Assembly: GCA_964352785.1 (NCBI GenBank)
Contig: CAYGTI010000012.1
Span: 1-64,000 of the forward strand
DNA: 64,000 nucleotides
Direction of reading: 5' to 3'
DNA from: JACOMS01 sp964352785
Lineage (GTDB): Bacteria; Pseudomonadota; Alphaproteobacteria; Caulobacterales; Maricaulaceae
The position numbers and the translations under genes are program-made. Shown here in pieces: positions 42,940 through 52,465 of the stretch (positions are counted from its first letter, which is position 1; the number at the start of each line of letters is the position of its first letter). The notes beneath the pieces are model-generated. The model was given only the letters and a program-made list of their open reading frames with translations, did not search any database and was not told the origin of the DNA.

Positions 42940-44169
42940 ATGGAACGCTTTCACAGAACGTCGCTACTGCTGCTCGTTATAATAGCCGCTGTCCTCGCTG
43001 TTGGTTTTTATATCTTAGGCGCGAGTTTTCTCGCTGATCCTATAAAACTGGGTGATGTCAGCCTTGGAAAATCTATTGCGGGTTTGGCGAAGGACTCATT
43101 ATTCGTTCCGCTTAAGCCGCTCATGTATGCCTTGATTATTATGTCTATTGGTTCTTCGCTTGCGATAAGTCATGGTGGACTCGGGGCTAAATTCGTGCGT
43201 GTCTTTACGTTCTTCTTAATCTTTTCAGTCATCGGTGCTGTGGTTGCTGTGACAGGATATTCCTTATTTTCTAATGTGGAAATGTTAGCTGACCCGGCGA
43301 GCGTTTTGGGCGGTGAACCTGCGATGATTACGCAAATCCCGTTTGCAATGAAAATTTACGGCGTCGTCACGTCCCCACTTATGATCTCCATATATGCGGG
43401 CGTTTTATTCGGCGGGGCTCTACGCAGGCTCGATATTGGCATTCAAGCCGATCAAATCAGTGATTTGTTCATGAAAGGTTTTCGCAAATTTCTTCAATAC
43501 ACCATTCCACTTGCCGTTTTCGGATCGATCACGTTGGCGCTGAACTCTCCGGGCGGAGTACAAACACTTAGGGGCTTAATTCCGCTGGTGGGGGTTTACT
43601 TGCTTACATTCGCCGCGGTCTGGGTGATTATGCTGGTTGTGACCTCGCTGGTACTGCGCCGCAGTGTTCCATTCGTTTTTCGCGGGGTCTTCCCGCAGGC
43701 GGTTGTGGCGCTGTCAACCTCAAGCTCCATCGCAACACTGCCGGCGACGAAAATTGCCTGTGATCAACTCGGTGCTAACGGAGATGAAAGTACGCCGTTT
43801 TTTACAATTGGCGCGACCATTAATATGGTCGGGACACTCATGGGATTAACGCTGCTCTCGCTCTACGCCATGAGTGCTTACGGTCTTGAGGTTTCTATGG
43901 GCGACCGGATCGTGGTAGCCTTGCAGTCCCTGATTTATTCAGTCTCTGCTGCGGGTGTGCCGTCAGCGTCTGTTGTGCTGTTGCAAGATATACTAACGTC
44001 GCAGGGGGTTTCGCCGGAATATGCGACCTACGTTACAGGGCTAATCATTACGCTGGATACATTGATTTTGGACAGACTCAGAACGATGCTTAATACGCAA
44101 TCTGACAGTATGTCCACAGTAAGCGGCCTGCATGTTTACTACAAACGCCCAGCCGTCTTGGGCGAGTAA
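42940..44169 (+). CDS. Dicarboxylate/amino acid:cation symporter (DAACS family)
   Basis: This 409-residue protein is a sodium/proton-coupled dicarboxylate or glutamate symporter. It has about eight membrane helices, with the hairpin signature VVALSTSSSIATLPAT and the later TINMVGTLMGLTLLSLYAMSAYG and AAGVPSASVVLLQDIL. ACAAGGATAATA precedes the ATG at 42940. A longer frame begins at 42892 inside the VOC gene end. It imports C4-dicarboxylates or glutamate; the substrate is inferred from the family. Confidence 0.93.
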   Translation: MERFHRTSLLLLVIIAAVLAVGFYILGASFLADPIKLGDVSLGKSIAGLAKDSLFVPLKPLMYALIIMSIGSSLAISHGGLGAKFVRVFTFFLIFSVIGAVVAVTGYSLFSNVEMLADPASVLGGEPAMITQIPFAMKIYGVVTSPLMISIYAGVLFGGALRRLDIGIQADQISDLFMKGFRKFLQYTIPLAVFGSITLALNSPGGVQTLRGLIPLVGVYLLTFAAVWVIMLVVTSLVLRRSVPFVFRGVFPQAVVALSTSSSIATLPATKIACDQLGANGDESTPFFTIGATINMVGTLMGLTLLSLYAMSAYGLEVSMGDRIVVALQSLIYSVSAAGVPSASVVLLQDILTSQGVSPEYATYVTGLIITLDTLILDRLRTMLNTQSDSMSTVSGLHVYYKRPAVLGE

Positions 44170-44205
44170 ACGGCATTTTAGCCTTTGGTTTTTAAAGTAG
44201 CAGGC

Positions 44206-44793
44206 ATGTTTAGCCGATTTGTTAGTCTTTTTTGCATATGTCTCTTTGTTGCGGCCTGTGCCAGTTTGCCAACGCCCTCTCCTGTGCCGCAGATGGGGGG
44301 TAGTTCTGGCCTGCCGGACAAGATCGCCTTTTCACAAGAAGATCCGCGTTGGGCGCAAGACAGGATGGGCGGCTCTGGCCGAACCCTTAAAGCCGAAGGC
44401 TGCCTCGTTACAGCGGCCGCGATGGCGCTCACCAATCTTGGCTTTGAGATCACACCCGGAGAGTTTAACACGCAGCTTAAGCGCCAAAACGGGTATACAG
44501 GCTCTGGATTGCTGGTTTGGGCCGCCATAGAGCGAATTACGTCCGGCGGCGCAACGGCCCGATTCTACACCGATGTGAATAAGAATATTATCCGCGAATG
44601 TATGGCCGACGGATTTTACCCCCTCGTTCGGTTTATTCTTCCGAGCGGACGCACCCATTGGGCTGTCATTATCAAGGAATCAGAGCGTGGTTATCACATG
44701 CGCGACCCGCTTCATATCTCGCGCCGGCCGCTCATCTTTCCGCAGGGGATTTCTGGGCTCAAAGCCGTTAGGTGCGTTGGCCGTAAAATATAA
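44206..44793 (+). CDS. Lipoprotein with a C39-like peptidase domain
   Basis: This 195-residue protein has a signal peptide and lipobox (VAAC, C18). It then has a papain-like fold typical of C39 peptidases: QEDPRWAQDRMGGSG, the nucleophile region EGCLVTAAAMALTNLGFE (C66), the histidine in GRTHWAVII (H151) and an aspartate in MRDPLH (D167). A role in cleaving peptides or peptide toxins at the cell surface is possible, but the substrate is unknown. Frame starts upstream at 44185 but the lipobox fits 44206. Confidence 0.78.
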   Translation: MFSRFVSLFCICLFVAACASLPTPSPVPQMGGSSGLPDKIAFSQEDPRWAQDRMGGSGRTLKAEGCLVTAAAMALTNLGFEITPGEFNTQLKRQNGYTGSGLLVWAAIERITSGGATARFYTDVNKNIIRECMADGFYPLVRFILPSGRTHWAVIIKESERGYHMRDPLHISRRPLIFPQGISGLKAVRCVGRKI

Positions 44794-44832
44794 AGTTCTT
44801 GATTTGTTCGTGTTTTTGCGTCAAAAGACGTC

Positions 44833-46392
44833 ATGGTTGCACGTATATCAACAGTCGCCTTTGAAGGCACTGAGGCTCGCCGCGTCGATGTTCAGGTTCA
44901 AGTGGCTAATAAAAGCAAAGGTTTTTCTATCGTCGGTTTGGCCGACAAGGCCGTCGCTGAATCGCGTGACAGACTTTGGGCCGCTTTTACTGCCATAGGG
45001 CTTGAGCTGTCTTATCGCCGGACAATCGTCAATCTTGCACCCGCAGATTTGCCCAAAGAGGGCGCGCATTACGACCTGCCGATTGCTCTAGGGCTAATGG
45101 CCGAGATGGGCGTTATTCCCGCTGATGCGATTGAAGACTATGTTGCCATTGGCGAACTGGCTCTTGACGGCTCTATCACGCGCGTACCCGGTGCCTTGCC
45201 TGCTGCAGTTCAGGCCAACGCCGACGGGCTGGGCTTAATATGTCCAGCCGATAATGGCCCCGAAGCCGCTTGGGCAGGTGATCTAGCTATTCTTGCGCCG
45301 CAAAACCTTATTCAACTCATGAATCATTTTAAAGGGTCACAAATTATAACCCGCCCTGAGCCGGGTCAGCTTTTGGACGATGAATTTTCTCTAAATTTGC
45401 GCGATGTACGCGGTCAGGAAACAGCAAAGCGCGCGTTGGAGGTTGCCGCAGCGGGATCCCATAATTTACTGATGGTTGGTCCGCCAGGATCGGGAAAATC
45501 AATGCTTGCAGCGCGTTTGCCGGGGTTATTACCGCCTTTAACCGCGAAAGAATTGCTTGATGTGTCTGTTGTGCACAGTGTGGCTGGCTTACTTGAACGA
45601 GGCCAGTTGTCGCGGAGGCGGCCCTACCGAAGCCCGCATCATTCGGCGTCAATGCCGGCTATGGTTGGCGGCGGCGTTCGGGCGCGCCCCGGCGAAGCGT
45701 CTTTGGCGCATCGGGGTGTTTTATTTTTAGACGAGCTTCCCGAATTTACGCCTCAGGTTCTTGATAGCCTGCGTCAGCCTCTTGAGACTGGGGAGATATC
45801 TGTTGCACGGGTAAATGCCCACGTGCGGTATCCTGCGCGGTTTCAATTGATTGCAGCTATGAACCCGTGCCGCTGTGGCACGGCGGGCGCAGATGGTATT
45901 GCCTGCCGCAGAGGCGAGCGTTGCGCCCAAGATTACCAAGCCCGTGTTTCTGGCCCGTTTATGGACCGAATGGACATTCAAATTGATGTCCCAGCGGTCA
46001 CGCCGGCTGATTTGGCTTTGCCGCCTTCGCCCGAAGGCACACAGGAGGTTGCCGCACGCGTTTTGGCCGCTCGTAACATTCAATATGCCCGCAACGGAGG
46101 CCTCACAAATGCAGAGCTTCCGACAGACCGTTTGGGTCATGTGGCAGAACTGGATAAAGAGGGTCAGAAATTACTCATACAGGCTGCGGAAACGTTAGGG
46201 TTAACGGCGCGCGGATATCACCGGGTTTTAAGGCTCTCCCGAACGCTTGCAGATCTGGCGGGTTCAGAGCCTGTTCATCGTCTGCATGTTGCTGAAGCTT
46301 TATCGCATCGCCGAGCCCGGAGAGGCTTGATATCAGCGAAATCAGCTCAAAGTGATTCGAAATGGCGCTCTTACAGTCAAAAACCCAGTTGA
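44833..46392 (+). CDS. comM: Mg-chelatase-like AAA ATPase ComM/YifB
   Basis: This 519-residue protein starts with a Lon-like domain (ARISTVAFEGTEARRVDVQV), followed by an AAA domain with Walker A VGPPGSGKSMLAARLPG and Walker B GVLFLDELPEF. A CxC and zinc-like cluster (NPCRCGTAGADGIACRRGERC) and the C-terminal Mg-chelatase region (LTARGYHRVLRLSRTLADLA) follow. ComM is a helicase that aids branch migration during natural transformation in several bacteria. The GTG- or ATG-like start at 44833 is ATG and follows the C39 gene by 39 bases. Confidence 0.94.
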   Translation: MVARISTVAFEGTEARRVDVQVQVANKSKGFSIVGLADKAVAESRDRLWAAFTAIGLELSYRRTIVNLAPADLPKEGAHYDLPIALGLMAEMGVIPADAIEDYVAIGELALDGSITRVPGALPAAVQANADGLGLICPADNGPEAAWAGDLAILAPQNLIQLMNHFKGSQIITRPEPGQLLDDEFSLNLRDVRGQETAKRALEVAAAGSHNLLMVGPPGSGKSMLAARLPGLLPPLTAKELLDVSVVHSVAGLLERGQLSRRRPYRSPHHSASMPAMVGGGVRARPGEASLAHRGVLFLDELPEFTPQVLDSLRQPLETGEISVARVNAHVRYPARFQLIAAMNPCRCGTAGADGIACRRGERCAQDYQARVSGPFMDRMDIQIDVPAVTPADLALPPSPEGTQEVAARVLAARNIQYARNGGLTNAELPTDRLGHVAELDKEGQKLLIQAAETLGLTARGYHRVLRLSRTLADLAGSEPVHRLHVAEALSHRRARRGLISAKSAQSDSKWRSYSQKPS

Positions 46393-46551
46393 ATTGCGAT
46401 GTGAATGGCTACGTTTGGATAGAATTTACAATAAATGGACGTATTTTTGTATTTTGACCCTCTAATTCGCGTCTTGGTAAGACATTTTTTAGACTAATTA
46501 TTAATATTGACTGTGATAGCCCGTAATCCACGGGGTTTTATGGGGTAATGC

Positions 46552-47742
46552 ATGTCGTCTGACGAAATTTTTGCAGCACAAATGTGGACCTGGCCCGGGC
46601 CCATGATGAAACGCGATTCTGCGGGTCGTGTACTCGTTGTGAACGCGGCCTTTTTGCAAATGTACGGCGGGACTGTCCAAGACTGGGCTGGAAACCCAAT
46701 TACAGGCTGGCCTGCACCGCAAGCCCCCGGCGGCGCGACGCGTTTCGAATCCCGCATGCCGCAAGCTGACGGTACAGAATTAGTTTATGATTGGTTGGAA
46801 ACGTCACTTTCCGATGGCAGCGCCCTTTCGATTGCACGAGACGTTACGATGTTCCTGCAACAACAAGCGCCGCAATCCGTTGCCCCGACTGCCCCCGCAG
46901 AGGCTCCGCCGTCTTTTACTGAGCAACTACCTGCGCAAGCTGCGCCGCCGGACGAGCCTGCATTTCAACAAACCCCGTCCGCTCAAGCCCATCTGCAACA
47001 AGCCCCCGTAGCACAACAGGCACCGGCTGCCGTTATGCCGCCGGCAGAACAGGCTCCGCCAACCGATTTTCATTCCCCTCCCGCCGCCGCTGAACAAACA
47101 GAACCGTCCGAACTTGATATTTCACAGCTTCCGCTCCCTCCTGCACAACAAATTCCGTCTGAGCCAGAGCGTGATTTCGAACGCCGGGCCCTACCGATCG
47201 AAGATGGAGGTTCTGTTTTGGGCAATAATTGGCGGGATGCTGTTATTGCGAAAGCGGTAGGTGTGAGTGATGAAGCTCCGCAAAGTGAAGAGCCGTCTCT
47301 TCGGAAACAAAAAGACGCGCCATCAGGAGGCGAGCCTACCAATACAAACGGGCGAGTCAGAATTTTATTGGCCGAGGATAACGCCATTAACGCGCTTTTG
47401 ACCCGGACATTACTTGAAGCCGAAGGTTGCCATGTTGAAGTCGTCGAAGACGGCGCGCTTGCCGTTGAAGCCATTCGCAATGCAGCTTACGACATGATTT
47501 TTATGGATATGCGCATGCCGAATATGGATGGTTTGGAAGCGACGCGGAAAATTCGGGCCATGGATCATCGTTCCAAAGGTCTGCCTATAGTGGCGCTAAC
47601 AGCGAACGCGTTCGATGATGACAGGAATGCATGTTTCGACTCGGGTATGAATGACTTCATGACAAAGCCCGTATCCGCGGAAGAACTCTCAGAGATGGTA
47701 AAAGTTCATACGAGCAAAAAGGAAGAGCGGCTTGCGAGCTAA
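46552..47742 (+). CDS. PAS-like domain plus receiver domain protein, no kinase core
   Basis: This 396-residue protein has a PAS-like N-terminal part (about 1-105: MMKRDSAGRVLVVNAAFLQMYGG, then LSIARDVTMFLQQQ). A long Pro/Gln/Ala-rich stretch follows (about 105-205), and a C-terminal receiver domain with acidic residues in LAEDN (E275, D276), D319 in FMDMRMP, T350 and K372. Receiver domains of this form normally end hybrid histidine kinases, where a histidine kinase and ATPase lie between. None is present here. It could be a phospho-sink or a regulatory partner. The next gene is dapF. Confidence 0.85.
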   Translation: MSSDEIFAAQMWTWPGPMMKRDSAGRVLVVNAAFLQMYGGTVQDWAGNPITGWPAPQAPGGATRFESRMPQADGTELVYDWLETSLSDGSALSIARDVTMFLQQQAPQSVAPTAPAEAPPSFTEQLPAQAAPPDEPAFQQTPSAQAHLQQAPVAQQAPAAVMPPAEQAPPTDFHSPPAAAEQTEPSELDISQLPLPPAQQIPSEPERDFERRALPIEDGGSVLGNNWRDAVIAKAVGVSDEAPQSEEPSLRKQKDAPSGGEPTNTNGRVRILLAEDNAINALLTRTLLEAEGCHVEVVEDGALAVEAIRNAAYDMIFMDMRMPNMDGLEATRKIRAMDHRSKGLPIVALTANAFDDDRNACFDSGMNDFMTKPVSAEELSEMVKVHTSKKEERLAS

Positions 47743-47805
47743 CGCGTCTGCTCTGGTTTCCTCTCAAACATTGCCTAAACAATTGGCCATCCCTATGTCT
47801 ATCCG

Positions 47806-48645
47806 ATGAAGTTTCTTATCATGAATGGGGCTGGAAACCGTTTCGCTGTTTTTGACGCTCGCGACCAGCCTGGATTTGGACTAACAGAAACGTCTGTGCA
47901 TCAAATTGCCCAGCCCGGTAGCGACGCGATGGGGTCCAAAGGGGCAGATCAAGTGATTGTGTTGCGTGGCCCAAAACACCCGGACGCACATATGTTCATG
48001 GAAATCTGGAATCAAAAAGGGTTCGAGGTTGATGCATGCGGGAATGCCACGCGGTGCGCGGCATGGCTTTATCTACGCGAGACAGGCGTGGATGAAATGA
48101 CCTTGGAAACTAATGCCGGATTGCTGCATTGCCGCGCGGTTGGACCGAATTTGATTTCCGTAGATATGGGTCCACCGAAGCTTGAGTGGGAGAAAATACC
48201 GCTTAAAGAAATTATGCACACCCATCATATTGATGTGAAAGTCGGCCCGATTGATGCCCCGGTTTTATCAAACCCTGGCGCGGTCAATATGGGCAACCCT
48301 CATTGCGTTTTTTTCGTGGAAGACTTTGAACAGGCTAAACCTGATAAGGTAGGTCCGATGATCGAGTTTCATCCGCTTTTTCCAGAGCAAGCTAATGTGG
48401 GTTTTGCGGTGATAAAATCCAAAGATAAAATCAGGCTTAAAGTGTGGGAACGGGGTGTTGGCATGACTTTGGCGTGCGGAACAGGCGCGTGCGCAGCAGT
48501 GGTCGCGGCGGTGCGCCAAAAACGCACGTTTCGGCGTGTTGACGTGGAGGTCGACGGCGGCCTTTTGCATATCGACTGGCGAGACAGCGATGATCACGTT
48601 ATCATGACAGGCCCGGTTGAACTAGAATTTGAAGGACAAATCTAA
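47806..48645 (+). CDS. dapF: Diaminopimelate epimerase
   Basis: DapF converts LL- to meso-diaminopimelate, needed for lysine and peptidoglycan. The 279-residue protein has the two active-site cysteines C78 (DACGNATRCAAW) and C224 (LACGTGACA) with the MNGAGN start. The usual length is 270-290. It is followed by mtaB, ftsY and yciB, a familiar alphaproteobacterial order. Confidence 0.96.
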   Translation: MKFLIMNGAGNRFAVFDARDQPGFGLTETSVHQIAQPGSDAMGSKGADQVIVLRGPKHPDAHMFMEIWNQKGFEVDACGNATRCAAWLYLRETGVDEMTLETNAGLLHCRAVGPNLISVDMGPPKLEWEKIPLKEIMHTHHIDVKVGPIDAPVLSNPGAVNMGNPHCVFFVEDFEQAKPDKVGPMIEFHPLFPEQANVGFAVIKSKDKIRLKVWERGVGMTLACGTGACAAVVAAVRQKRTFRRVDVEVDGGLLHIDWRDSDDHVIMTGPVELEFEGQI

Positions 48646-48714
48646 ACTTTTTTCATTTGGAAAATGGTTTTGATGTTAATTATTCAGCCCTAAAAAACTG
48701 GCCTGCTTGACCCT

Positions 48715-50028
48715 GTGTTATTAAAGGCCCACATACGCCACGTGAAAAAAGACACGAATAACACCCCCGAAGTTGTAACGCTCGGATGCCGCCTCAATGC
48801 CTACGAAGGTGATGTGGCGCTGGGCCATGCCAAGGACGCTGGTTTGGAAGATGTGATCATTGTCAATACTTGCGCGGTTACAAATGCAGCTGTCGCGGAT
48901 TCGCGTAATGCAATCAGAAAAGCAAAGAGACGCCGTCCGTCTGCGAAAATTATTGTCTCTGGCTGCGCTGCGCAAATAAACCCCCGGGAATTTGCAGCCA
49001 TGAGCGAGGTTGACCATGTCATCGGCAACGCCGAAAAAATGCTTCCCGCTACGTTTGATGCCGCATTTTTGTTGGGTGAAAAAATTCGCGTGAATGACAT
49101 TATGTCTGTTCAGGAAACGGCGCCGCAACTCATTGGTGGCGGCAATCGAGTTTTAGAAAAATCGCAACCGCGTACACGCGCGTTTCTGCAAGTGCAAAAC
49201 GGATGTGATCACCGCTGTACGTTCTGTATTATCCCATTTGGAAGAGGTCAGGCGAGATCAGTTCCAGCAGGCGAAGTGGTTGCGCATGTTAAATCGCTTG
49301 CCGCGCAAGGTTATAATGAAGTCGTTCTTACGGGCGTGGATATTTCGTCGTGGGGCGTAGATCTACCGGGAAAACCGCCTTTGGGGGACTTGGTGCGCCG
49401 CGTGTTAAAGCTTGCCCCCGAGTTGCCGCGCTTGCGTCTCTCGTCTATTGACCCCGCCGAAATTGATCCGGCGCTGTTTGACGCTATAACGACGCACCCG
49501 CGCATGATGCCATACCTGCATTTGTCTCTACAATCCGGTGACAATATGATATTAAAGCGGATGAAACGGCGTCATTCCCGTGAAGACGTGGTATCCCTCT
49601 GTGAACGCCTCAAAGCGGCGCGGCCGGATATCACGTTTGGCGCAGATATCATTGCGGGCTTTCCGACTGAAGATGAGGCGATGTTTAAAAACTCGTGGCA
49701 GATTATTGATGATATTGGTATTTCTTGGTTGCATGTATTTCCGTATTCGCCGCGCGAAGGTACCCCCGCCGCAAAAATGCCGCCGGTCGATGGCCCCGTG
49801 ACGAAAGCTCGGGCGAGGTATTTACGTGAGGCTGGTATGCGCGCCAAGATATCTCATTTTGAAACACGACAAGGACAAACGGATATAGCCTTGTTCGAAG
49901 AGACTGGATTGGGACGCCTTCCTGATTTTAGCTTGGTAGAAGTAGACAATCCGCCTGAAAGCGGTAGCTTGGCACCTGTAAAAATCACAGGCTTTACGCC
50001 AGATCATCTCATAGGGCATCTTACCTAA
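48715..50028 (+). CDS. mtaB: tRNA t6A37 methylthiotransferase MtaB
   Basis: MtaB adds a methylthio group to N6-threonylcarbamoyladenosine at position 37 of ANN-reading tRNAs. The radical-SAM cluster motif CDHRCTFCIIPFGRG is present. The N-terminal cluster cysteines lie in TLGCRLNAYEG, VNTCAVTNAA and VSGCAAQI, and the C-terminal TRAM region follows. The frame starts with GTG at 48715; a GTG at 48742 is also possible. I cannot decide between them, as ribosome sites are poor. The stop shares a base with the ftsY start (TAATG). Confidence 0.95.
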   Translation: MLLKAHIRHVKKDTNNTPEVVTLGCRLNAYEGDVALGHAKDAGLEDVIIVNTCAVTNAAVADSRNAIRKAKRRRPSAKIIVSGCAAQINPREFAAMSEVDHVIGNAEKMLPATFDAAFLLGEKIRVNDIMSVQETAPQLIGGGNRVLEKSQPRTRAFLQVQNGCDHRCTFCIIPFGRGQARSVPAGEVVAHVKSLAAQGYNEVVLTGVDISSWGVDLPGKPPLGDLVRRVLKLAPELPRLRLSSIDPAEIDPALFDAITTHPRMMPYLHLSLQSGDNMILKRMKRRHSREDVVSLCERLKAARPDITFGADIIAGFPTEDEAMFKNSWQIIDDIGISWLHVFPYSPREGTPAAKMPPVDGPVTKARARYLREAGMRAKISHFETRQGQTDIALFEETGLGRLPDFSLVEVDNPPESGSLAPVKITGFTPDHLIGHLT

Positions 50029-51701
50029 TGGCTGACGAAGACACAAAAAAGAGCGGCTTTTTCAAGAAGGTCTTTGGCCTGAAATCCAAAGAAGAAAAAA
50101 AAGCGGAAGAAGCCGCTGAAAAAGCGGCTCAGCAAAACCTCGTCGATGAACAGATGGCGGCGCGTATGGCGGCCATTAATGCGGCTGCGCTTAAATCCGC
50201 GCGGGAGCAGAATGACCGTGCCGCCGGAATTCTGCCTGATGCTGAAAAAGATCAGCAAGAGCAAGCCCGCTTAGAATCCGAGGAAAAACGTCAAGCCGAA
50301 GAGCAGGCCCAGCGCGATGTTGAAGCGGCAAAAAAATTAGCACAAGAAAAGCAGCTTGAAGTTGAGCGCGTAGAAGCCGAGCGGTTGGCCCGTGAAGTCG
50401 CAGACCGGGAAAAGGCCGAAGCTGAAGTGCGCAGGATAGCCGAAGAACAAGCCGCTCTGCAGCGCGCCCGGCGAGAGCAGGGCGAACGGGAAGCCGCACT
50501 GCTGGCCGCCAAACAAGAAGCTGATGCCCGCGCCCGGTTTGAAGTAGAGGCGAAAGCGCGGGCCGAACGTGAGAGAATTGCAGCCGAAGAGGCCGAGCAA
50601 CGGAGGGCCGCTGCTGAAAAATATGCGATCGAGAAGGCTGCTATTGAAAAAGCAGCGCTTGAGAAAATCGCGTCCGAGAAAGCCGCTGCGGACGCCGAAG
50701 CTGCGCGGCAGACTTTAGCCGATAAAAAAGAACGAGCCGCTGCATTACTCGAAACCGGGTCCGATCAGGCAGATGGGTTTCTGGAACGCATCTCAACGGG
50801 TTTGAAAAAATCCACATCTCGGATGTCGGATGGCATGTCGTCTATGTTCACGCAGCGAAAGCTGGATGACGAGGCCATCGAAGAACTCGAAGACCTATTG
50901 ATTGCCTCTGATTTAGGGGTTGGCCCTGCGTCAAAGGTTTCGGCTTTGCTGTCAAAAGACCGTTTCGATAAGCAAGTTACTGATATGGAAGTCAAAATTG
51001 CGCTTGCTGATGTGATATCCGAAATTTTAACGCCATTAGAAAAACCGCTGATACTGGGGACGTCAAAACCCCAAATCTTACTCTTTGTTGGTGTGAACGG
51101 ATCCGGAAAGACCACGACTTTAGGGAAAATGGCCAAGCGCTATACCGATAGCGGCAAAAAAGTACTGATTGTTGCAGGCGACACTTTCCGCGCTGCAGCT
51201 GTTGAGCAGTTAACTGTCTGGGGCGAGCGCTCAAAGGCTCCTGTCATGTCAGGCAATCTTGGCGCAGACGCGGCAGGGCTTGTCTATGATGCCATTGATC
51301 GGGCGAGAAATGAAGGCGTCGATATTATCATGATTGATACGGCGGGCCGTCTTCAAAACCGGACAGAGCTTATGGATGAACTCTCAAAAATTGTTCGCGT
51401 TATCAAAAAGCAGGACGAGACGGCACCGCATCATTGTATTTTGGTGCTTGATGCGACGGTTGGGCAAAATGCTTTGTCGCAAACCGAGGCCTTTAAAGAA
51501 ACGGCGGGCGTTACCGGGCTGATTATGACCAAGCTCGACGGCACGGCCAAAGGCGGGGTATTGGTGGCGCTCTCTGACAAGCACCATCTCCCAATTCACG
51601 CTATTGGTATTGGTGAGCGGATGGAAGACTTGGAAAACTTCTCGGCGTCTGTATTCGCTGCGGCCTTATCCGGAGTGGCTAACGCGGTCATAGGCTCTTA
51701 G
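50028..51701 (+). CDS. ftsY: Signal recognition particle receptor FtsY
   Basis: FtsY is the GTPase receptor that brings SRP-bound ribosomes to the membrane. The C-terminal NG domain has VGVNGSGKTTTLGKMAKRY, AGDTFRAAAVEQL, IDTAGRLQNRTEL and TKLDGTAKGG. The first 240 or so residues are an unusually long Glu/Lys/Ala-rich extension of likely coiled coil, more than is common. The 557-residue length reflects this. The ATG overlaps the mtaB stop by one base. Confidence 0.96.
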   Translation: MADEDTKKSGFFKKVFGLKSKEEKKAEEAAEKAAQQNLVDEQMAARMAAINAAALKSAREQNDRAAGILPDAEKDQQEQARLESEEKRQAEEQAQRDVEAAKKLAQEKQLEVERVEAERLAREVADREKAEAEVRRIAEEQAALQRARREQGEREAALLAAKQEADARARFEVEAKARAERERIAAEEAEQRRAAAEKYAIEKAAIEKAALEKIASEKAAADAEAARQTLADKKERAAALLETGSDQADGFLERISTGLKKSTSRMSDGMSSMFTQRKLDDEAIEELEDLLIASDLGVGPASKVSALLSKDRFDKQVTDMEVKIALADVISEILTPLEKPLILGTSKPQILLFVGVNGSGKTTTLGKMAKRYTDSGKKVLIVAGDTFRAAAVEQLTVWGERSKAPVMSGNLGADAAGLVYDAIDRARNEGVDIIMIDTAGRLQNRTELMDELSKIVRVIKKQDETAPHHCILVLDATVGQNALSQTEAFKETAGVTGLIMTKLDGTAKGGVLVALSDKHHLPIHAIGIGERMEDLENFSASVFAAALSGVANAVIGS

Positions 51702-51779
51702 ATGATTTTAATGCTCCAAGGTTGCACTTGCGCTCAATCTGTCTTGCTTTCATACTTATCCTGATGCACAGGGCTTGAT

Positions 51780-52379
51780 ATGGATAATGAGACACCAAAG
51801 CCAAAATCAAATGGACAAAACCTGTGGGTTGACCTTGGGCCTGTGGCCATATTTGTTGGGGCCTATCATTATCTACGCCGCACAGACCCGGACGGAGCGA
51901 TCTTTACTGCGGCGGGTGTCTTCATGGTTGTTGCGTTGCTGGCTTTGGCCTTTTCGAGGATCAAGCACGGTAAATTTTCGAACATGCTCGTATTATCCAC
52001 GGTTATTATCGTCATATCTGTGGGGCTAGCTCTTTTATTTAAAAACCCCATTTTCTTTTACATGAAACCGACGGTGATTAATGCGCTCTTTGGCATTGCT
52101 GTGATTGGGGGTGTTTTTCTCAACAAGAACGTCATAAAAATAATGATGGGCGGCGCTTTTGAGATGCCGGAAAAGGCGTGGAACGTTATGGCGATCCGCT
52201 GGGGACTGTTTTTCTTTGTACTCGCGATAATTAATGAGATTGTGTGGCGTAATTTTAGCGAACCTTTCTGGGCGAATTTTAAACTGTTTGGTATGTTTCC
52301 CCTCACGTTGGTTTTTGCTGTTTCCCAAGCGCCCTTCATGATGCGACACGGGAAAATGGTCGACGACAGTCCTTCGTAA
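51780..52379 (+). CDS. yciB: Septation protein A (YciB/IspZ)
   Basis: This 199-residue membrane protein has about five helices. Conserved stretches include DLGPVAIFVGAYHYL, TVINALFGIAVIGGVFLN, AWNVMAIRWGLFFFVLAIINEIVWRN and FKLFGMFPLTLVFAVSQAPFM, matching YciB/IspZ family proteins, which act in cell division and envelope maintenance. It follows ftsY by 78 bases and is read in the same direction. Confidence 0.94.
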   Translation: MDNETPKPKSNGQNLWVDLGPVAIFVGAYHYLRRTDPDGAIFTAAGVFMVVALLALAFSRIKHGKFSNMLVLSTVIIVISVGLALLFKNPIFFYMKPTVINALFGIAVIGGVFLNKNVIKIMMGGAFEMPEKAWNVMAIRWGLFFFVLAIINEIVWRNFSEPFWANFKLFGMFPLTLVFAVSQAPFMMRHGKMVDDSPS

Positions 52380-52465
52380 TATTAGCGCGGCTCACCACAT
52401 CACAAATCTATTACTTTGGCTTTCTAAGGACTCTGTTATGAGGGGTGCAAAGAGAAGGATACATC

